Shown here one piece after another: positions 19,661 to 29,614 of a stretch of 64,000 nt of DNA. How positions within the stretch are numbered: position 1 is the first letter of the stretch; every line of letters starts with the position of its first letter. The notes beneath the pieces are model-generated. The model made no database searches, was not told the origin of the DNA, and saw only the letters and a list, made by a program, of their open reading frames with translations. A program made the position numbers and the translations under genes. The DNA comes from Saccharomycopsis fibuligera x Saccharomycopsis cf. fibuligera (lineage: Eukaryota; Ascomycota; Saccharomycetes; Ascoideales; Saccharomycopsidaceae), in the NCBI GenBank assembly GCA_001936135.1, contig CP012811.1, forward strand, positions 1,736,001 to 1,800,000, read 5' to 3'.

Positions 19661-21736
19661 CTACACCAACAGCAAATTCACCGTTAGTGCCTCAATAGTG
19701 ACTAACAATTTGTTCTTCACTGAATCTTTCACCGCACCATTATTTTCAACTTGACTCTTATAAAAGGTTTTCAATTTCTCTTTACTGACTATCTGCTTGA
19801 GTTTTTTGCTATTATCACCGTTGCTGGAACTAGCCACCACATTAGAAACGCATCTAAGAACCATGATCAATTTAGCCACATCAGCGTTACTTAGTTCTTT
19901 GGAAGTACCATCTATTATGGACAAGCCTTGGAGCAACTGGCTATTGATTTCATTGGTATAGTTGAGCTTACCAATGATGATTCTCAATAAGTCAAAGCCA
20001 ACAAGCTCACCACTTTCAATGATTTTGCCAGCCGTTTCGTACAACCTGGTGGCATTTGATTTGGTAACATTGTCTAACAAACTGCTTATTTCAGAGATCT
20101 CAGATTGGGAAAGTTTAGCAGAAAGATCAGATTCTCCGATTTTAGCATTGAAGGCTTCAATACCTTTGAGCAATAATGGCTTTTTAAACGTTTCAAAAGT
20201 TGTGAATGTTGCTTTGTCCACTGCGGCACTGGCGTTGGTGCTTTGTGTATCAGCATACGGGTTTATAGCTGCTGCACTGTCTGCGGCTCCAAATTCTGGT
20301 TGACCACCCAATTGAATCCCTTGAGTATTTTGCATAATGAAATCCACCACTTGCTGAACGTAGCTAAATGGTAATTCATTTTCCGACAAAAATCGTTCAG
20401 CGGCATTGTATGGGTTTTCGCTCAAATTAAATGGAAGCTTTAAAGGAGGAGCGCCATCTTTGACATCCACGTCGAACACAAAATCGTAATAATTACCGTT
20501 GTGTTCGACTTTTTTGCCACTGCTGGCCAAATTTGTAGAATTGGCCCCAGCACCACCAGCGCCGCCTAGCACTTCGCCAATCTTCTGCCAAGTGAAATTG
20601 GACCATTGATAGGCGTTGATTACCCCAGTAGCCGGGGTTTGGACCATAATGGTTTGTCCTTCTTTGGTGCCTGGCTGATCAAGACGCTCGGGACCAGAGA
20701 GTTTAGAACTGTCAATCTGATTGAGGGCCTGTGGATTGATAGATTGAGATTGGATTTCTTCAAGTAATTGTGCATGTAGAAGGTCATCAATCCGGGACGA
20801 GCTCTGAGAGAAGATTCTTATAATGGCATCGCTGCCACCAACGGCAATATCATTATTTGGTAAGATTGCCACAGACCATACGCTGATACTGGGAACAAAG
20901 ATGGTTTGCAATGCTTTACCAGAAGCAATGTCCCATATTTTCACTGATTTGTCCTCGCCACAGCTAACTAGAGCGGCAGGTTCATTTTCGGAAGAGTTTA
21001 ACAATTTAATTTTGTAAATAAAACTGTTATGGCCCGTTAAGGTTTTTAAAACTTTCCCAGTATGAATGTTGACAATCTTGATAGTCGCATCGTTAGAAGC
21101 AGAGATAAAAGTATCATTGTCCAATATAACCAATGATCTTATAACGTCGTCGTGTATTCCGGTAAATGTTTTGATGAGTTTGTTTTGTTGCCAAAGTTTA
21201 ATAGTTTTATCAGCTGAACAAGTAAGGAAAGTGTCAGAAGTCACAAACTTGGCATCCCATACTGCGGCACTATGGCCCTCAAGCTTATATTTAACAACAT
21301 TGTCCTCCCAAACAATAGCGGTAGTATCCCAAGATCCAGAAATAAGCAAGTTATGCGATGGAAGACTATCAATGGCGCATACGTTTTTGTCGTGACCTAT
21401 GAGAATGAATGAGGGCTCGTCAAGTGTTGATGAACTTTCGGCGGCAAAGGCATCTTCTAAAGCGGACAAGTTTATGAAAGAGCTCTGGCTACCAGAAGCT
21501 ATCAAATGATGGTTCGGCTTGTCTAAGTCATTGACAATGGCAACAGAGTTGATAAAACTGTCAGTAGAGTAGCTGATGGCGCTGCTCCAGCTGGCATCTT
21601 GCTCCTTAAGCCAGACCACGGCTTTACCGTCCCTGGAGGCAGATACTAGGTGGCGGTCCCCTAAGGCTGCGAGATCCTTAATGTCCTGTTTGTGACCGCG
21701 GAGCACGGCAGATAGCTTGTATTCAGTGAATGGCAT
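19661..21736 (-). CDS. DOA1: Ubiquitin-binding Cdc48 cofactor Doa1/Ufd3 (PLAA)
   Basis: The 691-residue protein has seven WD-type repeats in the first 310 residues (for example LVSASRDGKAVVWL, LISGSWDTTAIVWE, FLTCSADKTIKLW, LVSCGEDKSVKIWD). A PFU ubiquitin-binding domain follows at about 375-470 (YQWSNFTWQKIGEVLGG, YDFVFDVDVKDGAPPLKLPF, NPYNAAERFL), and then a helical PUL domain to the C-terminus, which binds Cdc48. This order is diagnostic of Doa1. The protein adjusts free ubiquitin levels and takes part in ribophagy, mitochondria-associated degradation and endosomal sorting. Length is close to the S. cerevisiae protein (715). The gene is divergently arranged with the next plus-strand gene. 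Confidence 0.94.
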   Translation of the reverse strand: MPFTEYKLSAVLRGHKQDIKDLAALGDRHLVSASRDGKAVVWLKEQDASWSSAISYSTDSFINSVAIVNDLDKPNHHLIASGSQSSFINLSALEDAFAAESSSTLDEPSFILIGHDKNVCAIDSLPSHNLLISGSWDTTAIVWEDNVVKYKLEGHSAAVWDAKFVTSDTFLTCSADKTIKLWQQNKLIKTFTGIHDDVIRSLVILDNDTFISASNDATIKIVNIHTGKVLKTLTGHNSFIYKIKLLNSSENEPAALVSCGEDKSVKIWDIASGKALQTIFVPSISVWSVAILPNNDIAVGGSDAIIRIFSQSSSRIDDLLHAQLLEEIQSQSINPQALNQIDSSKLSGPERLDQPGTKEGQTIMVQTPATGVINAYQWSNFTWQKIGEVLGGAGGAGANSTNLASSGKKVEHNGNYYDFVFDVDVKDGAPPLKLPFNLSENPYNAAERFLSENELPFSYVQQVVDFIMQNTQGIQLGGQPEFGAADSAAAINPYADTQSTNASAAVDKATFTTFETFKKPLLLKGIEAFNAKIGESDLSAKLSQSEISEISSLLDNVTKSNATRLYETAGKIIESGELVGFDLLRIIIGKLNYTNEINSQLLQGLSIIDGTSKELSNADVAKLIMVLRCVSNVVASSSNGDNSKKLKQIVSKEKLKTFYKSQVENNGAVKDSVKNKLLVTIEALTVNLLLV

Positions 21737-22040
21737 GATGGTTATGGCAATTGATGAGGTCAGGAAATAATAAAAAGGAAGTATAACTGAAGAAATGGGT
21801 TCTTAAGTTGCAATTGCCACTGCCAACTTGGCCTGGGTGCACTGAATATTGACGTAGGTCACCATAATCATCGCATCTATGCGCTGCACGTGACATGGTC
21901 CTTTTTCCTGTTTCTTTTTCTAGTTTGGAATCACTCCATTCTGATTAATATGATGGTTGGTTCATGATGGCATCTTCAGTGATGCTAGAGACACTTAAAA
22001 ATACGAAGTATCACCATCAGCAATACAACAACTACTTGTC
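21737..22040. promoter_or_regulatory. Divergent promoter between DOA1 and a probable mitochondrial gene
   Basis: 304 bp shared by two divergent genes. CACGTG lies at 21887-21892, a candidate Cbf1-type site. Confidence 0.5.
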
Positions 22041-23565
22041 ATGCTCAGAGTCTCTCTTACTGGTTTGCGGACGCGTCCTGTCAGTTCCATAGTACAAGCG
22101 AAAGTGCCCTGGAATATAGTGAGATCAAACTCCACGAGGGCAAAAGTACCGGCTAAGCTCTTGCTGCAGCTCCCCAGAGTCAAAGACACGAACCACATTT
22201 CTCAGAGGAGTAAGTATAAGCTGTAACCTTCGGATACAAAAAAAAAAAAAAAAAGAAAATAAGAAAAAAAAAACATGTTTACTAACGAATCAAGTTGTCA
22301 ACTTGGAAGGCCTTTTTGCAGGATACAAGCCGCTTTTTCTAGGCAATGGCGCTACAGAAACAAACAGACAAGCAGAGCTCGAGGAGCTCCAGGAAATCCT
22401 TTACGACACTAGAGATTTAAACCCTGGTGAAGATGAAAAGATCATTCCTTGGGACGCATCTGTTGGTGGTCTTTTATACAATGATGAATCTTTTAAAAAT
22501 GTGCCCCGTGACGTTGTAAACAAGCTCCGGTTCTTTCAACCGCTAAAGGACAGTAAAGATTCTGCTACTACCGGTTCAGCAAAGTCAAGAAAGCCAAGAT
22601 ACATTAACTTCAGAGTGCACAATCCTATTGTTGACGAGGGTCTTTTTGATAATTATCAGGCTATTGCCAGAAAAAACAAAAAAAATGGCAAGAAAAAATC
22701 TAAAGTAGCACCAGCAACAGTTCTGGGAGCAGTCAACAGTAACGGTAATAGCATTATTGAAGATGATCTCGCATATGACCACCATTCCGGCGATCACTTC
22801 ATGAGTTTGCTTTATGCTAACGAACTCAACGCTGAGTTTATCAGGGAAAAAGAACTTTTATTACAGTATACCATCAATAATTTCAAAATCAAACTCAACA
22901 ATGAACTTAAGGCCAAATACCACACCGAGCTCATGTCCAAGACCCCAGTTTATAAATTGCCAAGATACATTTTCTTCCAGCGCAAATCTATCGCTAATGA
23001 GCTGCTTTTTAAGAAGAAGCTTCACAAAATCTTTTTGAAAGAGAGCCATATCTTATACCAGATGCTTTATGGCTACAGAGAAACAGACTATAACAAAAAA
23101 CGATTCCGCAAAAGTTACTTGCGCAACATAAAAAGATTAGTCGCTAGCTTGTCTCGCAGAATATACGTCAATGTGGACAATTTTAATCTGGCTGATGCTT
23201 TGGTATTGAAGCAGCGCAATAATCAGCAGCAGCAAAATGACAATAATGGCCTCATAAACAAATCTTCCGGCACACAAAACAACAACAACGCGGAAACTTC
23301 GAGTAGTTTCTTTGGTAGAATTTATTGGTTTAATCCAAAACGCCGTTTTGACATGATTGTAAAAAGAAAAACAGAGACTAATTTTCACAAGTATCAATAT
23401 TTCAGTTACTATCCAATTAATACAAAAAGCTCAATAATGACGCCATTAACGTTGATTTGCAAACATGGTGATGATGATCCAGGAGTGCTGAAGGAGAGCA
23501 TTAATGATGTCAGCGAAAATGAGAATGAAAGTAGTAGCGATATAAGTAATGATCAGAGAGGATAA
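22041..23565 (+). CDS. Spliced probable mitochondrial protein, possibly Pet20/Sue1-like
   Basis: Proposed exons 22041-22209 and 22295-23565 encode 479 residues. The intron has donor GTAAGT, a TACTAAC branch point at 22280-22286 and acceptor AAG at 22292-22294. A stronger-looking TTTTTGCAG at 22313-22321 is also in frame and would remove nine residues. I prefer the first because the retained sequence (NLEGLFAGYKPLFLGNG) looks conserved. The N-terminus is rich in R, S and T and lacks acidic residues for the first 40 residues, as expected of a mitochondrial presequence. The block IIPWDASVGGLLYNDESF...VPRDVVNKLRFFQPL recalls the Pet20/Sue1 family, but this is a weak recollection. The rest is basic and helical with an N/Q-rich loop. 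Function not assigned. Confidence 0.6.
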
Positions 23566-24609
23566 ATATAGCTAAAACATTCGCTTATTGGGCCGCTATG
23601 TCTATTTTTTTCTTCGTCAGCTTTTTTTTGTGCTCTATTTTTTTTTTTTTCTCTTCTGTCTTGCTTCATAGTGTTTCTGTTCAGTTTTAGATATAGGTTC
23701 TCATTTTGGTTTTGGTTGAATTTTTAATTTTTTTCTAATTGATTTTTTCTAATTAATTTTTTCTAATTGACTTTTTTTACTTGGCTCTATTTTTTATGAG
23801 AACAAGCAAGATTTTTTGTTTGTTGAAGATATACATTCATCAATGATGACTTTGACGGTTTATAACCAACAAGCATATGCCATATTATGATACTATTAGA
23901 CCAATCTTGGTAAGACTCCAGTAAAACCTGTGAATATTTTACAAAATACTATGCGACAAGCATCTGCAAGAGAAACATGAGTTGCTTAGACTCGTTCATT
24001 TAGCCCGAAATGCTTTCTGCTTTGAATCAGCTTCCCCGCTGGTCTACCAAAATTAGATCCTCAGGGTGTATGGTACTATCATGGCTTAAAAAACTACAGT
24101 TTTTACCACCTCAACAAAATGGAAAATGCCGTTCAGTCCCCGCACTCAAAGATTCAACATACCTCATCGCGATATTCAACATTTACAAAAAAATCAGCCT
24201 CGATATTGTAGACTACATACTACCGTACATATCAGATTTAATATTGCTCTTTAGAATTCTACATTGCCCAACATCTCTCATCCATAGTAGCAAGTTTGGC
24301 AATTTAGTGTAAGCAGGTATTGTTTTGAGTAGCCCAGGGACAATACGGTCCGTCGAAATGGTGTATGCATCATCTGACCAGACGTCACTTTTCGAAGCAT
24401 AAAAGCTTACTACGATTACCACTACGATCGATGGGCATCGCATCTTAACAATTTGTTACTTAAGCTTCATCCAATTTTTGCTCCCCAGTAATATTTGATT
24501 CAAATTTGTTGATTACACCTATTGAGGATCGAAAATTGGAATATTAAGATCAAGTTGAATTTTAGCAGTTCACTCTATTAACTCAAAACCACATTGTAAA
24601 GAAACAAAG
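23566..24609. other. Intergenic region, 1.0 kb
   Basis: Starts with very T-rich 3' sequence (23600-23820), including three near-copies of TTTTTTCTAATTGA at about 23732-23772. The remainder is the FUB1 promoter. A 100-codon frame at 24010-24312 shows no family features. Confidence 0.4.
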
Positions 24610-25896
24610 ATGGGAAATAAATTACAAGATATCGCCAACTTCATTAGGGACTGGTTGTTTCTTGACTTGAACTTGAACTCCACCGCCAAAATCCCCCAAG
24701 ATTCATCAGCAATTTTAACCATTGAAAATGAAACTAAGCTTATCATTAACAGAGTGGAAACTGATAACGACAATGATAACGACAATATTAATAATAAAGA
24801 TGTTAGTGCCATAAACAACACCAGCAGCAGCAATGAAAGTGGCAAGAATGTCACGTTAATCATCAATTTGCTCGGAAATAACAACATCTTGGCAAGCTCA
24901 CAACTCAAAGTGTCTCAGTATGTTAACGACCTCAGCGATCCAACTTTGGAAGAGCAGCTGGCTTTAAAGCAATATTTGAAGGATACTTTTGCCAGCAAAC
25001 TTACTGAATTTTCCAGCTTAGATAGTGAATATGATAACAACAAGAGCAGCAATACCGCAGTTGCTACATCCAAGGCGACTAAGAGCTCTGGTCGGAGAAG
25101 GTCGTCAGTGTTTAGAAACAAAGCTCAGTTACAGGAGTCTTTTCAAAGCGCAAGTGAGCAAGAAGCGGCTCTGAAATCAAATGAACAAAGAAAAAGCGAT
25201 TTGCTCAATACTGAATTGACAGATGATAAACGCGCAAAATTGGATTTTATTATTCCACCAGCAAGAGGAGGTGGAAGTGGTAATTACAAACCACCAGATC
25301 CAAATGGCCCACCTGGCTTTGAAGATGAGTACAAACTTTTGCCTGAAAATAGAAAGTCACAGCCCATTAGTTCTGGGAGTGACGGTGGCAATGCCTCTTA
25401 TGGGGACAGCGACCTTAATCCACCAGGGGTGGGGAAGCACCCATCATTGAAACCTTACCTTGATCCGTTAAGTTCTGGTAATAATGGTGCACCAGGAACT
25501 TCTGGTGGCATGCATCCAACATCGTCAGATCCATTATTTCACCCAGAACTTAGAAATGATGGGCAGGGCAGCGGAAGCAGTTTACAACGTCCACCGGGAG
25601 CAAGATGGGACGATCCTTTGTTTGGCGGGGTCGGCCAAAACGACTTTGACCAAATTGGTCAAGGTCTTCCAGGAACAGGTAGCTTTGGCGCCAGAGGTGG
25701 ATTAAGTTCAAACCCATTGTTTCAACATGGTAATACAGGAGATGACGACGATGAGCTCGACGATGCCTTAGGACGTGGCTTAGGTGGTGGTCGTAGCAAT
25801 TCGCCATTCGGGGGCAACGCAAACCCTTTCAGAGGTAGTCCTAATCCTTTTGGCGGTGGTTTAGGAGGTGGAGGCTTTGGTGGTTTCGGGTTTTAG
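24610..25896 (+). CDS. FUB1: Proteasome-interacting PI31-like protein Fub1
   Basis: The 428-residue protein has a helical N-terminal domain (about 1-125) and a Gly/Pro-rich disordered C-terminus with the PI31 signature pieces KPPDPNGPPGFEDEY (about 225), SDLNPPGVGKHPSLKPYLDP, GGMHPTSSDPLFH, RPPGARWDDPLFG and a final FGGFGF. PI31/Fub1 binds the 20S proteasome through this C-terminal tail and acts as an inhibitor or assembly modulator. It is longer than S. cerevisiae Fub1 (about 250 residues) because of N/S-rich insertions and a basic linker with GRRRSS. The short C-terminal repeats GGNANPF/GSPNPFGGG are low complexity. Confidence 0.85.
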   Translation: MGNKLQDIANFIRDWLFLDLNLNSTAKIPQDSSAILTIENETKLIINRVETDNDNDNDNINNKDVSAINNTSSSNESGKNVTLIINLLGNNNILASSQLKVSQYVNDLSDPTLEEQLALKQYLKDTFASKLTEFSSLDSEYDNNKSSNTAVATSKATKSSGRRRSSVFRNKAQLQESFQSASEQEAALKSNEQRKSDLLNTELTDDKRAKLDFIIPPARGGGSGNYKPPDPNGPPGFEDEYKLLPENRKSQPISSGSDGGNASYGDSDLNPPGVGKHPSLKPYLDPLSSGNNGAPGTSGGMHPTSSDPLFHPELRNDGQGSGSSLQRPPGARWDDPLFGGVGQNDFDQIGQGLPGTGSFGARGGLSSNPLFQHGNTGDDDDELDDALGRGLGGGRSNSPFGGNANPFRGSPNPFGGGLGGGGFGGFGF

Positions 25897-26237
25897 TAAT
25901 AATTACAAAGTAGACTGTTTTTGTGTATATTTGGAAATAGCAGTTTGCTAATAGTGCTTTTGTATATATCCTGTTATGTATTTTGATGGTTGTTTTCATT
26001 TATTGGTTTTGTGTACTATCGTAGCGATGCTGCGTGCTTTGCTTTTCTTCTGTGTTGTGGCGTACCTGACACAAAACATGAAATTTCAGACAATCTTAGG
26101 ACATAATAGTACGAATTGACCAATTAAATATTTGATTATATAAAATATATTTTTTATTTTTAGAGGCTTATGATTTGACGGTGTATATCTCTACGCGGAC
26201 TAGCATCTTATTATATACCACTTTTCTGCCAGTCAAC
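25897..26237. other. Intergenic region, 341 bp
   Basis: FUB1 3' sequence and promoter of the next gene, with a TATA-like run TATATAAAATATATT at about 26137-26151. No gene seen. Confidence 0.4.
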
Positions 26238-27873
26238 ATGAACAGCTACCGCTCAGAGAGTCTACATAATCCCACCTTGGTGCCTCTTTCAAGACCCACT
26301 TTAACAAAAAGCTCACTCAAATCAACATATTCCAATGAGAACCTCGACGAGTCGTCATTCAATGATCAACAAAATACGGATAAAAACAGACTTGAGTCTA
26401 TTGTGACCACCAAAAAGCAGTTGGGCAGTGAGGCTCAGTTGCAACAAAAGCAGTACTTAAAAAATGTCTATCCTGATGACACTGTCGATATTTCTTCTGA
26501 TAGAGATGAGAGTACTTTTACTAAAGATAGCTTTAGTGTGGAGTATTCTTCAACCCAAAAGGCTCGTAAGTTTTGTGTGCTTTTTGATTTTTTTGATTTT
26601 GATTTTTTGATTTTTTAAACTTTCTAGCTACAAAATAACAATAACACTAACTATTATTTATCGAGAAGTGCTTGCACCTGGTCTGAGAGACTTAAACAGG
26701 CCGCAGCAAAGAAGTTTGAGATATACTGATATTTTACCTGGCGCAATGCCACATTTCTCACTAGCCGAAGCATTTGAAGAAAATGAAAGTATCAAACTGA
26801 ACGATTCTGTCGAAGCTTTCGAGGAGCCATCTATGTTTAGCAATAAAATATTAGAAGAACCAATAACAAATAATGATAAGCAGAAAAAGAATGTGAGCAC
26901 GCCACAAAACTTTCCTGTCACCATGGAATCTTCACCAAAATCTAGACCACTTTCCAAGTTTACCCACTCTCCAACATTAGCGCATTTAGCCTCACCTCTA
27001 GAACAAGTTCCATTTTCAGCAGTTTATGGAGTAGATAGTTCTAATGATTTATTCTTATATGATAGACATAGCGTCGCTAGCTCTTCAAACAAGCTTAGGC
27101 TATCGCCACAAACAACAAATCAGTTTGCAAAAACGCACCCTCTTAATCCTTTTAGTACGGCACGTAATGTATCTAACTCTCAATTTTTGATATCAGAAGG
27201 TGAATATGAAGATTTTAGTACTTTTGAAGTCGATGAAACAATTGAGATGGAAAGATTAAATTTGCACAACGGTAGAGTTTCTCCCAAAATATTGTACAGG
27301 GGCTTTTTTGAGCAGCAAACACCCGGTTCTCCAAGAAGTATACAACCAATAAAAGTGGCAATTAAACCATTTGGGATACCTTTGGCAGAAAAGGGAACCC
27401 CATTAGACTTATCTAGAGTAGGAAAGCCAAAAAATTTAAACGCACTGCCATTTTTTAAAGCGGAAAGCGAAGACTTGACAAAAGACCAAAGAACTCTGCT
27501 AGCAATTATAGATTATGAGATTAATAATTTGGATACAGATTCTAGAAAAGATTGCCAAGGTAATTCAGGTGTTTTGGTTCAGTTGTGGTATTGGTTTGCC
27601 AGCTGGTTTGGTCAAGACAAATTTTACAATAAATATCCATGGCTGCGATTTTTACATCCTGATGAGTATATGGAGAAAGTTGGAAGTAAAGAAAGTAAAG
27701 GAGAAGGTAATTCATCTAAAAACGATACACGCTCAAGTGTGTTAGGTGAAAACAACACAGATATGATTCCATATAGCATTGATCATTCCCCGGTTGTTGA
27801 TTTTACAACGTATGATACTATTTCACGGAAAGAATATCCATATGTCATTGCTGAGACATCGATCGGATACTAG
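26238..27873 (+). CDS. Spliced protein of unknown function
   Basis: Proposed exons 26238-26565 and 26666-27873 give 511 residues. The donor is GTAAGT, the branch point CACTAAC at 26645-26651, and the first AG after it (GAG, 26663-26665) is the only nearby acceptor that joins the two open frames. A TTTCTAG at 26621-26627 lies before the branch point and leads to a stop. The protein is Ser/Asn/Glu-rich and mostly disordered, with one compact conserved-looking region near the C-terminus (DLTKDQRTLLAIIDYEINNLD and LVQLWYWFASWFGQDKFYNKYPWLRFLHP, about residues 380-440), which is aromatic and may associate with a membrane or partner. I do not recognise the family. Splicing is inferred; the alternative is two unrelated frames. 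Confidence 0.6.
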
Positions 27874-28007
27874 CTTTGAGAAAGTATACTTGACTCTTTT
27901 TTATGGACATCTGCGTATTTGCTAGCAAATTATTATTTGATTATTATTGGTTCCTTTTGTTCCCCCTTTTTTTTTTCATTTTTTTTTGTTCTTTTTTGAT
28001 TTTAGAA

Positions 28008-29336
28008 TTATTTTAGTTGATATATATGATCTATCCAATCTGGAATATTCGCTTTGCCTTGTAAGTAGTCGTCACGTACTAATTCCTGGTTTTTTATGTT
28101 GCTTGCAGATGCCATAAGCTTTGTTGAACAATATAAGCTTGCACCAGACCAGCTCCCCAAACTGACAATAGATTTAAACGTTAAATCTTTGTTTTCTTGG
28201 CGTAACTCTTGTAATATCCTTGTTTTTAGACCGGGGACCTTGGATAAATGGCCAGTGAAAATAATACGGTTAGCCAAAGATTGCCTTAAATCAATTGCAA
28301 GGTTTAAAATGATGTTATTCAAAAGAGGTATCAATGGTTCTTCGCTATCATCATATTGTCTTTTATTTTCAGGCGGAAAATAAAGCTCTTCAATGATATA
28401 ATTTCTCAATACTGACGGTACTTTAACTCCGTCTGAACATGTATAAAGCGAGTCTTCATGTTCTATAAAAGGTAAACCTTCACTCGATGGGCGACAATAC
28501 ACCGCTTCATTTATAAAATTTTCAATGAACTCGAAAACCGTATCTTTATTAGCAAAATCCAATCCTTCGATTTTTTCAGAATTCTGCAAAAGCATCTGTA
28601 AAACATGGTAGTGCAAGTCTTTACCTGATCCGCGATTTGTCATTTTTATATTTTTGTAAATAAGCTTTTCGTCATAAACTGGAGACACGGTTACTTGATC
28701 CCAGCCAAGGTCCACCACCAATCCATTCTTGGTACCAGCGCTGAGCACACTAAGTATGGCATCAGGTAAGAAAATAATTGATTGCGCATGAATGTCATCT
28801 AATAGCACGTTAGCGATACTTCGCTTGATATGAATGGGCCACAACACAGGGAAAGGAATGATGACCTTACAGCGCTTAGCGTCAACAAGCAAGTCTGTAA
28901 CGTAAATATGATAGAGAATTCGCTCTAGTAAATTTTCTGTGATTCTATTGCTAGACGCTTCTAATTGTTTACTAAGTAGAATATCCTGGTCAAATAGCCA
29001 CTTTTTGTTGATAAGATCATTATTGTAATATTCTGATATTTGAGTGCGCAATTTGAGCTCTACTGGGCCCATCGGTTGCTGTTTATAAGCAGAAATGTCT
29101 TCATAAACTATGGAAAGATCATTATCATTGTGAAATTGAAACTCATTTTCAACTTCTTCGTGTTTACGCACTTTGAAGTTGAATATTGGATCATTGATCT
29201 GGAGCGTGGAGAGCGGAGCAGCGTCGCCGGCAAAACCACTCCTCACTAACCTAGAACCAATTTCTAATATCACTGGGTAGTACTGATGTGACTCTTCTTG
29301 ACTTTTCATTGAAATTCTACCTTTTTTCAGTATCAA
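28008..29336 (-). CDS. ARP10: Actin-related protein Arp10 (dynactin pointed-end subunit)
   Basis: The 442-residue protein has actin-fold signatures: VILEIGSRLVRSGFAGDAAP near the N-terminus, the second phosphate loop GLVVDLGWDQVTVSPVYD (about 215-232) and the C-terminal block GSWSGASLYCSTKLM...ANIPDWIDHIYQ. The last two align with S. cerevisiae Arp10. The actin nucleotide-binding residues are only partly kept, as usual in Arp10/Arp11. The protein caps the Arp1 filament of dynactin and supports dynein in spindle and nuclear movement. It is longer than S. cerevisiae Arp10 (284). A second in-frame ATG at 29309 could be the start. The gene shares a 278-bp divergent promoter with RAD17. Confidence 0.83.
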   Translation of the reverse strand: MILKKGRISMKSQEESHQYYPVILEIGSRLVRSGFAGDAAPLSTLQINDPIFNFKVRKHEEVENEFQFHNDNDLSIVYEDISAYKQQPMGPVELKLRTQISEYYNNDLINKKWLFDQDILLSKQLEASSNRITENLLERILYHIYVTDLLVDAKRCKVIIPFPVLWPIHIKRSIANVLLDDIHAQSIIFLPDAILSVLSAGTKNGLVVDLGWDQVTVSPVYDEKLIYKNIKMTNRGSGKDLHYHVLQMLLQNSEKIEGLDFANKDTVFEFIENFINEAVYCRPSSEGLPFIEHEDSLYTCSDGVKVPSVLRNYIIEELYFPPENKRQYDDSEEPLIPLLNNIILNLAIDLRQSLANRIIFTGHLSKVPGLKTRILQELRQENKDLTFKSIVSLGSWSGASLYCSTKLMASASNIKNQELVRDDYLQGKANIPDWIDHIYQLK

Positions 29337-29614
29337 TTGTTTAAATCAGCTAATTGTCGCTGCTAACTATCTGTGTATCTACCTAGTCCATCAACATTCA
29401 GGTTTATGTTACTGCATTTTACAAATACTACTATGAAAATACGAGGGTATATCACATGATAAATAGAATTTAGTATACAAATTAGACCCTCGTAATTTTT
29501 CGTCTAAAATGTCTATAGAAGCTAATGTTGGTGTGGAAAACAGCGATGAGCTCTGCTCAGTGACAACAGAGAGTATTGAGCTTATAACCATTGTGCGATT
29601 GCCACTAAGTTCCC

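Noticed and set aside
24010-24312. 100-codon plus-strand frame between the mitochondrial gene and FUB1
   Set aside because: No domain, signal peptide or recognisable similarity; plausible chance frame in a 1-kb gap.
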